In this document: positions 24,398 through 33,845 of the stretch, one piece after another
How the letters are laid out: each line of letters starts with the position of its first letter
Numbering within the stretch: the first letter of the stretch is position 1
NCBI GenBank assembly: GCA_009733745.1
Contig: WNWL01000004.1
Location: 188,001 to 252,000, forward strand
Source: Oceanobacillus sp. HTM 045
Lineage (GTDB): Bacteria > Pseudomonadota > Alphaproteobacteria > Rhodobacterales > Rhodobacteraceae
Length of the DNA: 64,000 bases
Reading direction: 5' to 3'
The notes under the pieces: generated by a model
Database searches by the model: none
Told to the model about the DNA's origin: nothing
Seen by the model: only the letters and a program-made list of their open reading frames with translations
Translations under genes and position numbers: made by a program

Positions 24398-25324
24398 TCA
24401 GCGCGCCTCCGGCACCCAGATGCGCTCGCCCTTCGGGTCGAAGACGACGGTGCCGAACCCCTTCAGCAATGACGCCCCGATCTGCCCCGCCGCCTCGCGC
24501 ATGCCCGCGATGCCGCCGCAGCTGTTCGGCTTCTTCGGGATGATGTGGAGGAAGCCGACCGACCGGATCGGCGTGCCCGCCTCGTCCGTCACCGAGATGC
24601 CGGTCTCGACCCGGTAGACCGAGCGGTTCTCCGTCACCGAGCAGGTCGTTACCGTCACCCCGCCCACCCGGCGGAGCGGCACCCGGGCCTTGCGCAGCGC
24701 GGCGAAGAGCGCGTCGTTCACGTCCACCGTGTGGGGGTAGACGCTGTCCTCGTAGCCCGAGTCGATCTGCGCCCAGAACCGCACCCCGCCGACCTCCACC
24801 CAGATCACCGGCACGTTGGGCCGCTCCGGCACGCGGGAGAGGTCGTGCGAGAAGAACGTCTCCTGCGAGATTGGCCGGAAGCCCGCCGCCTCCAGCACAG
24901 TGTCGGTGCAGGGGGCGGAGGCGAAGCCGATCTGCGCCGCCGCGTAGTCGAAGGTCACGGTGGTCAGCGACAGGAAGTCGGTGCCGACGATGCCGAGCTG
25001 CCCGCCCGGCGGGCCGGAATGGTGGCCGTAGTCGAAGAGCAGGAAGCTGCCCTCCGAGAAGCCCGGCAGCGAGAAGTCGGAGACCCGCTTCGGCCCACTC
25101 TCGCCCGGGAAGGCGCCGCGTGACATGGAGCTTGCGGTCGCGCCGTAGTCGACCAGGAAGAACCCCTTCCGCCCCCCGGCCCGGAGCCAGACATAGGGCG
25201 CGCTGCCGGTGCCGGCGAAGACCATCTCCAGCGTCTCGCCGGCGCAGGGCGCGCGGGCGGCAGCCGGGTGCGGGACGAGGGCCGAGAGCAGGATCAGGAT
25301 GAGGCCGGTCAGTCTGGCGCGCAT
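24398..25324 (-). CDS. secreted retropepsin-like aspartyl protease homologue
   Basis: 308 residues with a signal peptide (about 1-23, 'LILILLSALVPHPAAA'). Two lobes resembling retropepsin domains: near residue 58 'FFLVDYGATASSMS' stands where DTGA is expected (Thr replaced by Tyr), and near 178 'FWAQIDSGYEDSVYP' stands for the second DSG motif. Each is followed by the usual 'GIVGTDFLS' and 'IGASLLKGFGTVVFDPK' strands. Both catalytic Asp are present, so activity is possible though the DTG motifs are altered. Periplasmic; divergent from 25460. Confidence 0.65.
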   Translation of the reverse strand: MRARLTGLILILLSALVPHPAAARAPCAGETLEMVFAGTGSAPYVWLRAGGRKGFFLVDYGATASSMSRGAFPGESGPKRVSDFSLPGFSEGSFLLFDYGHHSGPPGGQLGIVGTDFLSLTTVTFDYAAAQIGFASAPCTDTVLEAAGFRPISQETFFSHDLSRVPERPNVPVIWVEVGGVRFWAQIDSGYEDSVYPHTVDVNDALFAALRKARVPLRRVGGVTVTTCSVTENRSVYRVETGISVTDEAGTPIRSVGFLHIIPKKPNSCGGIAGMREAAGQIGASLLKGFGTVVFDPKGERIWVPEAR

Positions 25325-25459
25325 GTCGGGTCCCCCTCCGCCGCGTGGTCGGACGGTACCATCCCGCGCGGCCCCCGGCCAGTTTCCGCCGCCGGAGCCT
25401 TGCCTTCGGCGCGTACCATGTAGACAAGACCGGCAACAGCCACGAGAGGGGAGCACGAC

Positions 25460-25879
25460 ATGCTGCGCGCCGTCATCGCAATTCTGGTACTCGCACTGGC
25501 CGTCCCGGCCGCACAGGCACAGGGACGGGCCGCGCCGCGCTTCGACCCCGGCGCCTGCGAGCCCGGATTTTGCGCCGAGAGCGACTGGATCTTCGACGAC
25601 AACCGCACCTCGCACACCACCCGCTGGCGGCACGGTCTGCGGTCGACGCCGCGCTTCGTGATGGTGATGTTCAGCCCCGACCCCGACAACGGCCCGGTCT
25701 ACCCGGTGATGTGGAGCCTCGGGAGCCAGTCGACCGGCAACCCGGGCGGGATCGAGCTGACCAACCGGATGGTGCTGCTCCAGATCTCCCACACCATCCC
25801 GCTGCACGGCATCTGGAAGCCGGAGACGGGCTGGAAGCGGTATACCGAGGGTTACTGGAAGATCATCGTCTACCGCTGA
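25460..25879 (+). CDS. small secreted protein of unknown function
   Basis: 139 residues with a signal peptide (MLRAVIAILVLALAVPAAQA). The mature protein begins with a two-cysteine segment ('GACEPGFCAES') and is rich in aromatic residues ('SDWIFDD', 'WRHGLRS', 'GIWKPETGWKRYTEGYWK'). Family not recognised. Good GAGGGGAG ribosome site. Divergent from the retropepsin-like gene, sharing a 135-bp intergenic region. Confidence 0.7.
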   Translation: MLRAVIAILVLALAVPAAQAQGRAAPRFDPGACEPGFCAESDWIFDDNRTSHTTRWRHGLRSTPRFVMVMFSPDPDNGPVYPVMWSLGSQSTGNPGGIELTNRMVLLQISHTIPLHGIWKPETGWKRYTEGYWKIIVYR

Positions 25880-25910
25880 CCCGCACCGCCGCCCCGGCGG
25901 GCGTGACGCA

Positions 25911-26501
25911 TCAGCCGAGCCGGCGCAGCCAGAACTGCATCGGCTTGGCGTCTTCCTCGGCCTTGTCGCGGTCCTTCCAGCGGTACTCGGCGACGAGGCC
26001 CGCGACCGGCTCGTAGCCGCGTTTGCGCCAGAACGGGTCGAGCGGCGCGTAGTCCGCCGGGCGGAGCGGGTGGTCCGCCGGGCGAATCACGGCGCAGAAG
26101 CAGGACCAGCCGCGCCCGAGGCTGCGGGCCTGGTCCTCCCTCAGGTCGAAGAACCGGTGGCCGATGCCCCGGCCGCGCCATTCGGGCAGCAGGACCGACT
26201 CGCCGAAATAGAAGATCTCGCCGAGGTCGAAGCCGCGGTCCTCGAAGGGTTTCGCGAACTCGGCCGCGTGATCCTCCATCGGTGCGCCGGTGGCGGCGCC
26301 CACGAGCGTGGTACCCGCGAAGGCCCCGGCGACGATGGCGCCGGGGCTCTCGGCGTAATGGCGGACGTAGTTCTCCTCGTAGGCCATGTCGCCGTCGTAG
26401 AGGTAGGGATAGGCGCGGAACACCTCGATCCGCAGCCTCGCGAGGTCGGGCAGGGCCCGGGCGAGCCTGTCGCCCGAGAGCGGCTCGACCCGCACCGTCA
26501 T
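25911..26501 (-). CDS. GNAT-family N-acetyltransferase
   Basis: 196 residues. The acetyl-CoA binding segment 'LLPEWRGRGIGHRFFDLRE' (motif A, R/QxxGxG/A) is clear, preceded by the strand 'IFYFGESVLL'. The C-terminal 'PLDPFWRKRGYEPV' matches the late GNAT motif. The ATG overlaps the stop of the SnoaL-like gene by 4 nt (ATGA), so the two are one transcript. Substrate unknown. Confidence 0.85.
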   Translation of the reverse strand: MTVRVEPLSGDRLARALPDLARLRIEVFRAYPYLYDGDMAYEENYVRHYAESPGAIVAGAFAGTTLVGAATGAPMEDHAAEFAKPFEDRGFDLGEIFYFGESVLLPEWRGRGIGHRFFDLREDQARSLGRGWSCFCAVIRPADHPLRPADYAPLDPFWRKRGYEPVAGLVAEYRWKDRDKAEEDAKPMQFWLRRLG

Positions 26502-26914
26502 GCCGCCTCCGGCCCCGCGACCTGGCGGGTCCAGTCGCCGAGATTGTAATAGGTGGTGACGCGGCGGATCAGCCCGTCGGCGACCTCGAAGAAGGTGCCC
26601 GCGGGCAGGGTGTAGGTCTGGCCGTTCGCCTCCGGCAGGCCCTCGTCGGTGGCGAGGTATTCGCCGTTGACGGTGAACTCCGCCGCGGCGCGGGTGCCGT
26701 CGTCCGAGGCCATGATCGCGATGTCGGTCAGCCGCTCGCGGTAGCAGCGCGACATGTGGGCGCAGAACTCGGCGAAGGCCGGCTTGCCGGTGCGGATGCC
26801 GCCCTGGTTCACGTCGTGACGCACGTCGTCGGAAAGGAGCGCGAGCATCCCCCCGGTGTCGCCCGCGTTGAAGGCGTCGTAATAGCGGCGGATCAGGTCC
26901 TTGGTGTCCTGCAT
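26498..26914 (-). CDS. SnoaL-like/ketosteroid-isomerase-like protein
   Basis: 138 residues from the ATG at 26914. The NTF2-like fold is recognisable from 'DLIRRYYDAFNAGDTGGMLALLSDDVRHDVNQG' at the N-terminus and 'GTFFEVADGLIRRVTTYYNL' near the end. Proteins of this family are small cone-shaped barrels that act as isomerases, hydrolases or ligand binders. Forms an operon with the GNAT gene, suggesting modification of a common small molecule, but no substrate can be named. Confidence 0.82.
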   Translation of the reverse strand: MQDTKDLIRRYYDAFNAGDTGGMLALLSDDVRHDVNQGGIRTGKPAFAEFCAHMSRCYRERLTDIAIMASDDGTRAAAEFTVNGEYLATDEGLPEANGQTYTLPAGTFFEVADGLIRRVTTYYNLGDWTRQVAGPEAA

Positions 26915-27156
26915 GGGGTCCTCGAAGGTTTTTGCCGGCGGAGATAACCACGCCATGCCCGGTTCCGCCACCCCGATGAGCGACCCGTCTGAGCGGCCCG
27001 GCGACACCGCTGCGGGCCGGTTTCGCCGCAACCGGGGGCGGCATGGAACCGCATCGCCGCCGCTCCCGTTCCGATACAATGGTGCGGGTGCACAAAAAAC
27101 CGCTAGACGATGGGCATCCGGTCTGAAAACGTGAAGCAAACGACCGCAGGGGGATC

Positions 27157-28563
27157 ATGTTCAACGAGATGTCGCGTGATGACGGGTCGATCCGGGCTGC
27201 CTACGCCCAGGTGGCGAAGTGGATCGAGGAGACCGGCATCGAACGCCTGAAGGGGCGGCGCGAGGAAGCGGAGACCATCTTCCGCACCATCGGCATCACC
27301 TTCGCCGTCTACGGCGAGGGTGGCGACCCGGAGCGGCTGATCCCGTTCGATCTGGTGCCCCGCGTGTTCGACGCGACCGAGTGGACCCGGCTGGAGCGCG
27401 GCATCAACCAGCGCGCCCGCGCGCTGAATGCCTTCATCCACGATATCTACCACCGCGGCGAGATCATCCGCGCCGGCAAGGTGCCGGGCGAGCTGGTCTG
27501 GCGGAACTCGGCCTTCTGCCCGGAGATGATCGGCGTCGACCCGCCGGGCCGGGTCTATTCCCACATCGTCGGGATTGACATCGTCCGCACCGGCGAGGGC
27601 GGCTTCCAGGTGCTGGAAGACAACTGCCGCACGCCGTCCGGCGTCTCCTACATGCTGGAGAACCGCGAGATCATGATGCGGATGTTCCCGGAGCTGTTCC
27701 GCGGGAACCGTGTTGCGCCGGTGGACGACTACCCGGGCCTCCTGCGCAAGACGCTCGAGGAGCTTGCCCCGCCCGCCTGCAACCGCGACCCGGTCGCGGT
27801 GGTGCTGACGCCGGGGCCGTACAATTCCGCCTATTACGAGCATTCCTTCCTCGCCGACCAGATGGGGCTGGAACTGGTCGAGCCGCAGGACCTGCTGGTG
27901 GAGGACGGGCGCTGCTGGATGCGCACGACCCGCGGGCTGCGGCACGTGGACGTGATCTACCGCCGGATCGACGACGACTTCATCGACCCGCTTACCTTCC
28001 GCGCCGACTCGATGCTGGGCGTGCCGGGGCTCATGAGCGCCTACCGATCGGGCGGCGTGACGCTCTGCTCGGCGCCGGGGGCGGGAATCGCCGACGACAA
28101 GGCGATCTATGTCTACGTGCCCGAGATGATCCGCTTCTATCTCGGCGAGAACCCGATCCTGGAGAACGTGCCCACCTGGCAATGCGCGAAGGCCGACGAA
28201 TGCAAGTACGTGCTGGAGAACCTCGCCGACCTCGTCGTGAAGGAGGTGCACGGCTCCGGCGGTTACGGCATGCTGATCGGGCCGAAGGCGACGGAGAAGG
28301 AGCGCGAGGCCTATGCCGAGCGCATCAAGGCCGACCCGGCCGACTTCATCGCCCAGCCGACGCTGGACCTCTCCGCCTGCCCGACCATCGCGGAGGACGG
28401 GGTGGAGCCGCGCCATGTGGATTTCCGCCCCTTCTGCCTCGTCGGCAAGCAGATGCGCCTCGTGCCGGGCGGGCTGACCCGCGTGGCACTGCGCCGCGGC
28501 TCGCTGGTGGTGAACTCCAGCCAGGGCGGCGGAGTGAAGGACACATGGGTCCTGACGGAATGA
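27157..28563 (+). CDS. circularly permuted ATP-grasp protein
   Basis: 468 residues matching the CP-ATPgrasp (type 2) family: 'FQVLEDNCRTPSGVSYMLENREIMMRMFPE' in the first third and 'VVKEVHGSGGYGMLIGPKA' in the last third. ATP-grasp enzymes form amide or thioester bonds through acyl phosphates. This gene opens a conserved operon with alpha-E, transglutaminase-like and Anbu genes, predicted in comparative genomics to make and process a peptide tag or peptide metabolite. The product is unknown. Confidence 0.92.
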   Translation: MFNEMSRDDGSIRAAYAQVAKWIEETGIERLKGRREEAETIFRTIGITFAVYGEGGDPERLIPFDLVPRVFDATEWTRLERGINQRARALNAFIHDIYHRGEIIRAGKVPGELVWRNSAFCPEMIGVDPPGRVYSHIVGIDIVRTGEGGFQVLEDNCRTPSGVSYMLENREIMMRMFPELFRGNRVAPVDDYPGLLRKTLEELAPPACNRDPVAVVLTPGPYNSAYYEHSFLADQMGLELVEPQDLLVEDGRCWMRTTRGLRHVDVIYRRIDDDFIDPLTFRADSMLGVPGLMSAYRSGGVTLCSAPGAGIADDKAIYVYVPEMIRFYLGENPILENVPTWQCAKADECKYVLENLADLVVKEVHGSGGYGMLIGPKATEKEREAYAERIKADPADFIAQPTLDLSACPTIAEDGVEPRHVDFRPFCLVGKQMRLVPGGLTRVALRRGSLVVNSSQGGGVKDTWVLTE

Positions 28564-28567
28564 TCGC

Positions 28568-29491
28568 ATGCTGAGCAGGACTGCAGAAAACCTCTTCTGG
28601 CTCGCCCGCTACACGGAGCGCGCCGACAGCATGGCCCGCCTGATCGCGATGGGCAGCCGCATGGCGATGCTGCCCAGCGCCCAGCCGGAGGACGACTGGC
28701 GCTCGGTCGCGCTTGCCTCGGGCGCGCAGTTCGAGGGCGAGGTGCCCTCGGACGTGGCCGGGATCGTCGACAACCTGATCCTGAGCACCGAGAATCCCTC
28801 GTCCATCGCCTACTGCCTCGCGCGTGCGCGCGAGAACGGCCGCGCGGTGCGCACGGCGCTGACGATGGACCTGTGGGAGGCGCTGAACGACGGCTGGCGC
28901 TATCTCGGCGGCGTGCCGCGGGCGCGCGGGGTGCAGGAGCTGCCTGCAATCCTGGACTGGGTCCGGCGCTACACCGCGCGGGTGTTCGGCGCGATCGAGA
29001 CCACGCTGCTGCGCGGGCCGGGCTACCACTTCCTGCATGTCGGCGCGCGGATCGAGCGGGCCGACATGACGCTGCGCCTGCTGGACGTGAAGTACTACGT
29101 GCTGCTGCCGGAGACCGAGGTAGTCGGCGGCGGGCACGATCATTCGCAGTGGATCAGCGTGCTCTACGCCACCTCCGCGCGCCGCGCCTTCCACTGGTCC
29201 TACTCGGGCGACTACAGCCCGTGGAAGATCGCCGACTTCCTGATCCTCAACCGCCTGTTCCCGCGCTCGGTGGCCTATTGCTACACCGAGATCTCGGAGC
29301 ACCTGGACGAGCTCGGCCGGCTCTACGGCCAGCGGCACCGCTGCCATTCGACCGCGTCCGAGATGGTGGCGATCCTCGAGGACATGGAGATGGGCGAGAT
29401 CTTCCAGGACGGCCTGCACACCTTCATCGAGGACGCGATCGCGCGCACCAACCGGCTGTCTGGGCAGATCCAGTCCGCCTACCATTTCTGA
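28568..29491 (+). CDS. alpha-E domain protein (DUF403)
   Basis: 307 residues, almost entirely alpha-helical. It opens with the family hallmark 'MLSRTAENLFWLARYTERADSMARL' and contains 'LRGPGYHFLHVGARIERADMTLRLLDVKYY'. It starts 4 nt after the ATP-grasp stop. Alpha-E domains co-occur, sometimes fused, with circularly permuted ATP-grasp enzymes and are thought to be partner subunits. No catalytic activity is established. Confidence 0.92.
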   Translation: MLSRTAENLFWLARYTERADSMARLIAMGSRMAMLPSAQPEDDWRSVALASGAQFEGEVPSDVAGIVDNLILSTENPSSIAYCLARARENGRAVRTALTMDLWEALNDGWRYLGGVPRARGVQELPAILDWVRRYTARVFGAIETTLLRGPGYHFLHVGARIERADMTLRLLDVKYYVLLPETEVVGGGHDHSQWISVLYATSARRAFHWSYSGDYSPWKIADFLILNRLFPRSVAYCYTEISEHLDELGRLYGQRHRCHSTASEMVAILEDMEMGEIFQDGLHTFIEDAIARTNRLSGQIQSAYHF

Positions 29492-29497
29492 GGTTCC

Positions 29498-30325
29498 ATG
29501 GAACTCGCGATCCATCACCTGACCGAGTATCTCTACGAGCCCCCCGTCTCGCGGGTCGCGCTGCGCCTCAGGCTCTTCCCCACGGTCACCGCAAGCCAGC
29601 AGGTCGGGGCCTGGACCGTCACCGTGAACGGCGCGCCGGTCGAGCCGGCCTTCGCCAACGCCTACGGCGATTCGGAGGCCTTCGCGCATGTTCCGGGTCC
29701 GGTCGGGCAGATCGAGATCGTCGCCGAGGGCCGCGTCACCACCAGCGAGGGCAGCGGGATCGTCGCCGGGATGCGCGACCTCGTCGCGCCGCCGACCTTC
29801 CTCCGCTGCACGCAGGCGACCCGGCCGGACGAGCGGATCGAGGCCTTCGCCCGCGAGCACGGCAAGGGCGACAGCCCGCTGGAGATCGCCCACGCGCTCA
29901 GCCACGCCGTCGGCGCCGCGATCGAGCACATTCCCGGCAGTTCCGATGCCGCGACTACCGCGGCGGCGGCGCTGGAGGCGGGGCAGGGGGTCTGCCAGGA
30001 CAAGACCCATGTCCTCATCGCCGCGGCACGCAGTGTTGGTATTCCTGCAAGGTATGTTGCGGGATATATAAACGACGAGGCTTCCGGCGAGAGCGCGCTG
30101 GCGACCCACGCATGGGCGGAACTGCACGTGGAGGGCATCGGCTGGATCGGGTTCGATCCGTCGAACGAGACCTGCCCGACGAGCGACCACGTCCGGCTTT
30201 GCAGCGGGTTCGACGCGCGCGACGCCGCGCCGGTGCGCGGTTCGGTGGCGGGCGTGGTCGACGAGGAGACCCTGCGCGCCGAGGTCCGCGTCACCGAGGT
30301 GGCACAGGGCCAGAGCCAGCAGTGA
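29498..30325 (+). CDS. transglutaminase-like cysteine protease family protein
   Basis: 275 residues. An N-terminal beta domain (about 1-90, the bacterial transglutaminase-like N-terminal region) precedes the papain-like core. The catalytic triad is visible: Cys in 'GQGVCQDKTH', His in 'ATHAWAELHVEG' and Asp in 'IGFDPSNE'. In this operon context it probably cleaves or transfers the peptide made by the ATP-grasp partner. It starts 6 nt after the alpha-E gene. Confidence 0.92.
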   Translation: MELAIHHLTEYLYEPPVSRVALRLRLFPTVTASQQVGAWTVTVNGAPVEPAFANAYGDSEAFAHVPGPVGQIEIVAEGRVTTSEGSGIVAGMRDLVAPPTFLRCTQATRPDERIEAFAREHGKGDSPLEIAHALSHAVGAAIEHIPGSSDAATTAAAALEAGQGVCQDKTHVLIAAARSVGIPARYVAGYINDEASGESALATHAWAELHVEGIGWIGFDPSNETCPTSDHVRLCSGFDARDAAPVRGSVAGVVDEETLRAEVRVTEVAQGQSQQ

Positions 30326-30355
30326 AGGTGTGATTGCGCCTGGAGGGGCGGGACG

Positions 30356-31096
30356 ATGACCTATTGCGTGGGACTGAAGCTGAACGACGGCCTGGTGATG
30401 CTGTCCGACACCCGCACCAATGCCGGCATGGACAATATCTCGCGCTACCGCAAGATGTTCACCTGGGAGGCGCCGGGCGACCGGGCGATCTGCCTGATGA
30501 CGGCGGGCAGCCTCTCGATCACCCAGGGCATCATCACCCGGCTGGAGAAGGCGATCCACAAGTCGAGCGACGAGGGCTCGGAGTGCATCCTCAACGCCGA
30601 CAGCACCTTCCGCGTGGCGCAGCTCGTCGGCGACGCGATGCGCGAGATGCAGGAGCGGCACCGCGACCAGCTCGGCGCGAGCGGGCTCTCGTCCGACGCC
30701 TCGGTTATCGTCTCGGGCCAGCGCCGCGGCGGACAGGCACGGCTCTTCATGGTCTACTCGGCGGGCAACTTCATCGAGGCGACCGACGACACGCCCTTCC
30801 TGCAGATCGGCGAGCACAAGTACGGCAAGCCGATCCTCGACCGGGTGATGCGACCTGACCTGCCGATCGGCGACGCGCTGAAGGCGGCCTTCGTATCGAT
30901 GGATTCGACGCTGCGCTCCAACCTCTCGGTCGGGATGCCGCTTGATCTCGCGGTGATCCGGGCCGGCGAGTACCGCTTCGCCGTCCAGCGCCGGATCGAA
31001 GCCGACGACGAGGAGTTCAACCGCATCTCGTCCGGCTGGTCCGACGCACTGCGCGGCGCCTTCAGCCAGGTGCCGGAGGTGGCGATCACCCGATAG
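30356..31096 (+). CDS. Anbu-type proteasome-related peptidase
   Basis: 246 residues of the Ntn-hydrolase/proteasome beta superfamily. After removal of Met1 the N-terminal Thr2 (MTYCVGLKLNDGLVMLSDTR) would be the nucleophile. Internal 'GSECILNADSTFRVAQLVGDAMREMQERH' and 'IGEHKYGKPILDR' are typical of Anbu (ancestral beta subunit; also called BPH). Known Anbu proteins form open helical or ring assemblies with weak peptidase activity. Last gene of the ATP-grasp/alpha-E/transglutaminase operon, with its own GGAGG site. Confidence 0.92.
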   Translation: MTYCVGLKLNDGLVMLSDTRTNAGMDNISRYRKMFTWEAPGDRAICLMTAGSLSITQGIITRLEKAIHKSSDEGSECILNADSTFRVAQLVGDAMREMQERHRDQLGASGLSSDASVIVSGQRRGGQARLFMVYSAGNFIEATDDTPFLQIGEHKYGKPILDRVMRPDLPIGDALKAAFVSMDSTLRSNLSVGMPLDLAVIRAGEYRFAVQRRIEADDEEFNRISSGWSDALRGAFSQVPEVAITR

Positions 31097-31114
31097 AAAT
31101 TCCGAGGAGGACGC

Positions 31115-31402
31115 ATGAGTACTTCCCTGCCAGAACAGCTCGCCGCCGCCGGCTGGACGCTGGAGGAGGGCGGCGAGGCGATCCTCAAGTGCTTCACCTT
31201 CCGGAACTTCCGCGACGCGATGGCCTTCATGGTCCGCGTCGCCTTCGACGCCGAGAAGGCGAACCACCACCCGGAATGGTCGAACGTCTACAACCGCGTC
31301 GAGGTCCGCCTCACCACCCATGACAGCGGCGGGCTGACCGAGAAGGACCTGAACCTTGCCGCCGCGATGGAGAAGGCGGCGGGCGGCAAGGCAACCGGCT
31401 AA
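31115..31402 (+). CDS. phhB: 4a-hydroxytetrahydrobiopterin dehydratase (pterin carbinolamine dehydratase)
   Basis: 95 residues, a normal PCD/DCoH length. The family fingerprint is complete: '[36 protein letters not shown]' contains the active-site His-His-Pro-Glu, followed by '[17 protein letters not shown]'. It dehydrates the pterin carbinolamine formed by aromatic amino acid hydroxylases. It starts 18 nt after the Anbu gene, so may be read from the same transcript, though no functional link is evident. No hydroxylase gene is in the window. Confidence 0.93.
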   Translation: MSTSLPEQLAAAGWTLEEGGEAILKCFTFRNFRDAMAFMVRVAFDAEKANHHPEWSNVYNRVEVRLTTHDSGGLTEKDLNLAAAMEKAAGGKATG

Positions 31403-31558
31403 GGGGGGACGCCCTCCTCGGGCGGCCTCCGGCCACCGCTCGTCGGTTGTGCGCGCCCGGCCGGCGTTGCCTCTGGCGTAGTCGGCGCGTTCAGGGCGCT
31501 TGGGCGCTCCGTGCTCGGGCGGTGCGTGGGGTTTGTGACTTCAGGTTATTCTGGGAAA

Positions 31559-31700
31559 GCGCTTGAGGGGGCTTTGTGCCCCTCAAGGCGCCATATCTAG
31601 GGTTGGTTGCCTGAAGCTTTGGATTCCTCGCCGCGTCAACCCCGAGCCCCTTCGGGGTCGCTGCGCGAGGGTTGACCCGGCCCTCCTGCTCGGGGAGGCA
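31559..31700 (+). repeat. intergenic repeat family B, copy B1
   Basis: Main content of the 300-bp gene-free stretch 31403-31702. It has a first hairpin GCGCTTGAGGGG/CCCCTCAAGGCGC (about 31559-31595) and, 35 bp later, a 55-bp block (31632-31686) identical to 50653-50707. That block is itself palindromic: GTCAACCC/GGGTTGAC outer arms around an inner CCCC-TTC-GGGG hairpin. It ends 16 bp before the stop codon of the minus-strand CoA-transferase gene, so on that strand it is a structured 3' untranslated region. Confidence 0.75.
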
Positions 31701-31702
31701 GG

Positions 31703-33625
31703 TCAGCGGCGGAGGAAGGACCTGGCTTCGTCGGCGGTCTCGAAGATGTGCGGGGCGCGGTCGCGGGCGAAAGCTTCGCCCAGCTTCATCCGCAGGAAGG
31801 CCGAGCTCGAATAGCGCGTGACCGTGCCGTAGAACCTGTCCTCCAGCCCGCGCACCATCTCGGCATAGGCGTCCTCGATCTCGGGGTCGATCCTGGCGGC
31901 GTCGTAGTTGACCACCACGTCGACCCGCCGCCCGAGCGGCGCGCAGAGCCGTTCCACGCTTTCGCGGATCCGGGTCACGTCGTCCAGGGTGCGCACCCGC
32001 ATCTTCTCGAAATTGATGAACAGCACGCCCTGCTCGGCGTCGAGCGCGAAACGGTCGTCGAGGCCGAGATGCAGCAGGTCCGCCGCCAGCCCCATCGGCT
32101 CGTCCCGGAAGATCCGCGGATCCATCCCGGCGATCTCGCCGATCCGCGGGCGGAAGGCCATGCGCGCAAGGATGTCCGCCTCCAGGTCGATCCCCGGCGC
32201 GATCTCGACCAGCGAGATGCCCTCTTCAGCCAGCTCGAACACGCAGCGTTCGGTGACGTAGAGCACCCGCTGCCCGCGCGCCCGCGCCGTGGCGCCGGAG
32301 AAGGTGATCTGCTCCACGTCGGCGAGGAACTTCTGCGCCCGGCCCTCCTGCACCACGCGGAGATGGCCGTCCTCCAGCGCCACATCCAGCCCGCCGGCGG
32401 TGAAGGTGCCGGCGAACACCACCTCGCGGGCGTTCTGCGAGATGTTGATGAACCCGCCCGCGCCGGCCAGCCGAGGGCCGAAGCGGGAGACGTTGACATT
32501 GCCCGCCGCGTCCGCCTCCGCCATGCCGAGGCAGGCCATGTCGAGCCCGCCGCCGTCGTAGAAGTCAAACTGGTTGTTCTGCGGGATGACCGCGTCGGTG
32601 TTGACTGCCGCGCCGAAATCGAGCCCGGAGGCGGGCCGCCCGCCGATCACGCCGGGCTCGGCGGTCAGCGTCAGGTGCTCCAGCAGCTTCTCCTCGCCCG
32701 CGACCGCGGCCACGCCCTCCGGCATCCCGATGCCGAGATTGACCACCCCGTTGACCGGCAGCTCGAACGCGCAGCGCCGGGCGATGATCTTGCGCGCGTC
32801 GAGCTTCATCGGCGCGGAGGCGCCGGCATCCTCCCGGAACCGCCCGGTGAAGACATGCGAGTACTGCGTCGCGTAGGTCTGCATGTGGTTGGCTGGATCG
32901 GCCACGACCACGGCATCGACCAGCGCGCCGGGAATCACCACCTCGCGCGCGGAGAGCGACCGGGGTGCGGCGGTGCGCTCCACCTGCACGATCACCACGC
33001 CGCCGGAGTTCCGCACCGCCATGGCCTGCGCCAGGTTGTCGATCACCAGCGCCTCGCGCTCCATGGTGACGTTGCCGAGCGGGTCGGCGGTGGTGCCGCG
33101 CAGCAGCGCCACGTCGATCGGCATGGCCCGGTAGAACAGGAACTCCTCGCCGCCGATCTCGGTCAGCGTGACGATGTCGTCGGTCGAGATGTCGTTGATC
33201 GCCCCGCCGCCGTGGCGCGGATCGACGAAGGTGCCGATGCCGACGCGCGACAGCATCCCCGGCTTGCCCGCCGCGATGTCGCGATAGAGCTGGCTGATGC
33301 AGCCCTGCGGCAGGTTCCAGGCCTCGATCTTGCCTTCGAGCGCCAGCGCGCCGACCTTGGGGATCAGCCCCCAATGCCCGCCGACCACGCGCGAGAGCAG
33401 CCCGTCATGGCCGAGCCGGTTGAGGCCGCGGGTCTTGCCGTCGCCCTGACCCGCGGCGAACAGGAGCCCGAGACCCTTCGGCCCGCCGGTGGCGAGGAAC
33501 CGCCGCTCGATCGCGGCCAGCAATTCGTCCGGCACGCCGATCCCGACGAAGCCCGAGGTCGTGAGCGTGTCGCCGTCGCGGACCAGCGCGGCCGCCTCGT
33601 CGGCGGTGACGATCTTGTTCGGCAT
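31703..33625 (-). CDS. acyl-CoA:acetate/3-ketoacid CoA-transferase (fused alpha-beta, YdiF/FadX-like)
   Basis: 640 residues, the size of single-chain family I CoA transferases. N-terminal alpha part: '[36 protein letters not shown]'. C-terminal beta part: '[20 protein letters not shown]' followed by '[21 protein letters not shown]', whose Glu is the residue that forms the CoA thioester. It moves CoA between short-chain acyl-CoAs and acids, in ketone-body, butyrate or propionate metabolism. I start at the ATG at 33625; the longer frame upstream is non-coding. Divergent from the chemoreceptor. Confidence 0.9.
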   Translation of the reverse strand: MPNKIVTADEAAALVRDGDTLTTSGFVGIGVPDELLAAIERRFLATGGPKGLGLLFAAGQGDGKTRGLNRLGHDGLLSRVVGGHWGLIPKVGALALEGKIEAWNLPQGCISQLYRDIAAGKPGMLSRVGIGTFVDPRHGGGAINDISTDDIVTLTEIGGEEFLFYRAMPIDVALLRGTTADPLGNVTMEREALVIDNLAQAMAVRNSGGVVIVQVERTAAPRSLSAREVVIPGALVDAVVVADPANHMQTYATQYSHVFTGRFREDAGASAPMKLDARKIIARRCAFELPVNGVVNLGIGMPEGVAAVAGEEKLLEHLTLTAEPGVIGGRPASGLDFGAAVNTDAVIPQNNQFDFYDGGGLDMACLGMAEADAAGNVNVSRFGPRLAGAGGFINISQNAREVVFAGTFTAGGLDVALEDGHLRVVQEGRAQKFLADVEQITFSGATARARGQRVLYVTERCVFELAEEGISLVEIAPGIDLEADILARMAFRPRIGEIAGMDPRIFRDEPMGLAADLLHLGLDDRFALDAEQGVLFINFEKMRVRTLDDVTRIRESVERLCAPLGRRVDVVVNYDAARIDPEIEDAYAEMVRGLEDRFYGTVTRYSSSAFLRMKLGEAFARDRAPHIFETADEARSFLRR

Positions 33626-33845
33626 CGGGCCCCCTCCCTCCGGTGCGCCGCGGGGGCCCGCCGGCCGGTGCGTCATGCCCGGCTCTTCTCGATGCGGCGG
33701 CCCGCTCCGGCGATCTTCCCCGGAGAAGGGGGCGGCATTCAACGACCATTTACACTTCGGCCGCACTGTCGGCGCGCAGGCCGAGCGCGGGTTCCCGGAT
33801 GGGGTGCGTCCTGGCCGGCGTGTGCAGCAGGTGTGGAGCGGTATC

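Noticed and set aside
28346-31321. Open frame of 991 codons on the minus strand
   Set aside because: It is the antisense of the alpha-E, transglutaminase and Anbu genes; the translation is Arg/Ala/His-rich low complexity with no family motif, as expected in high-GC DNA.
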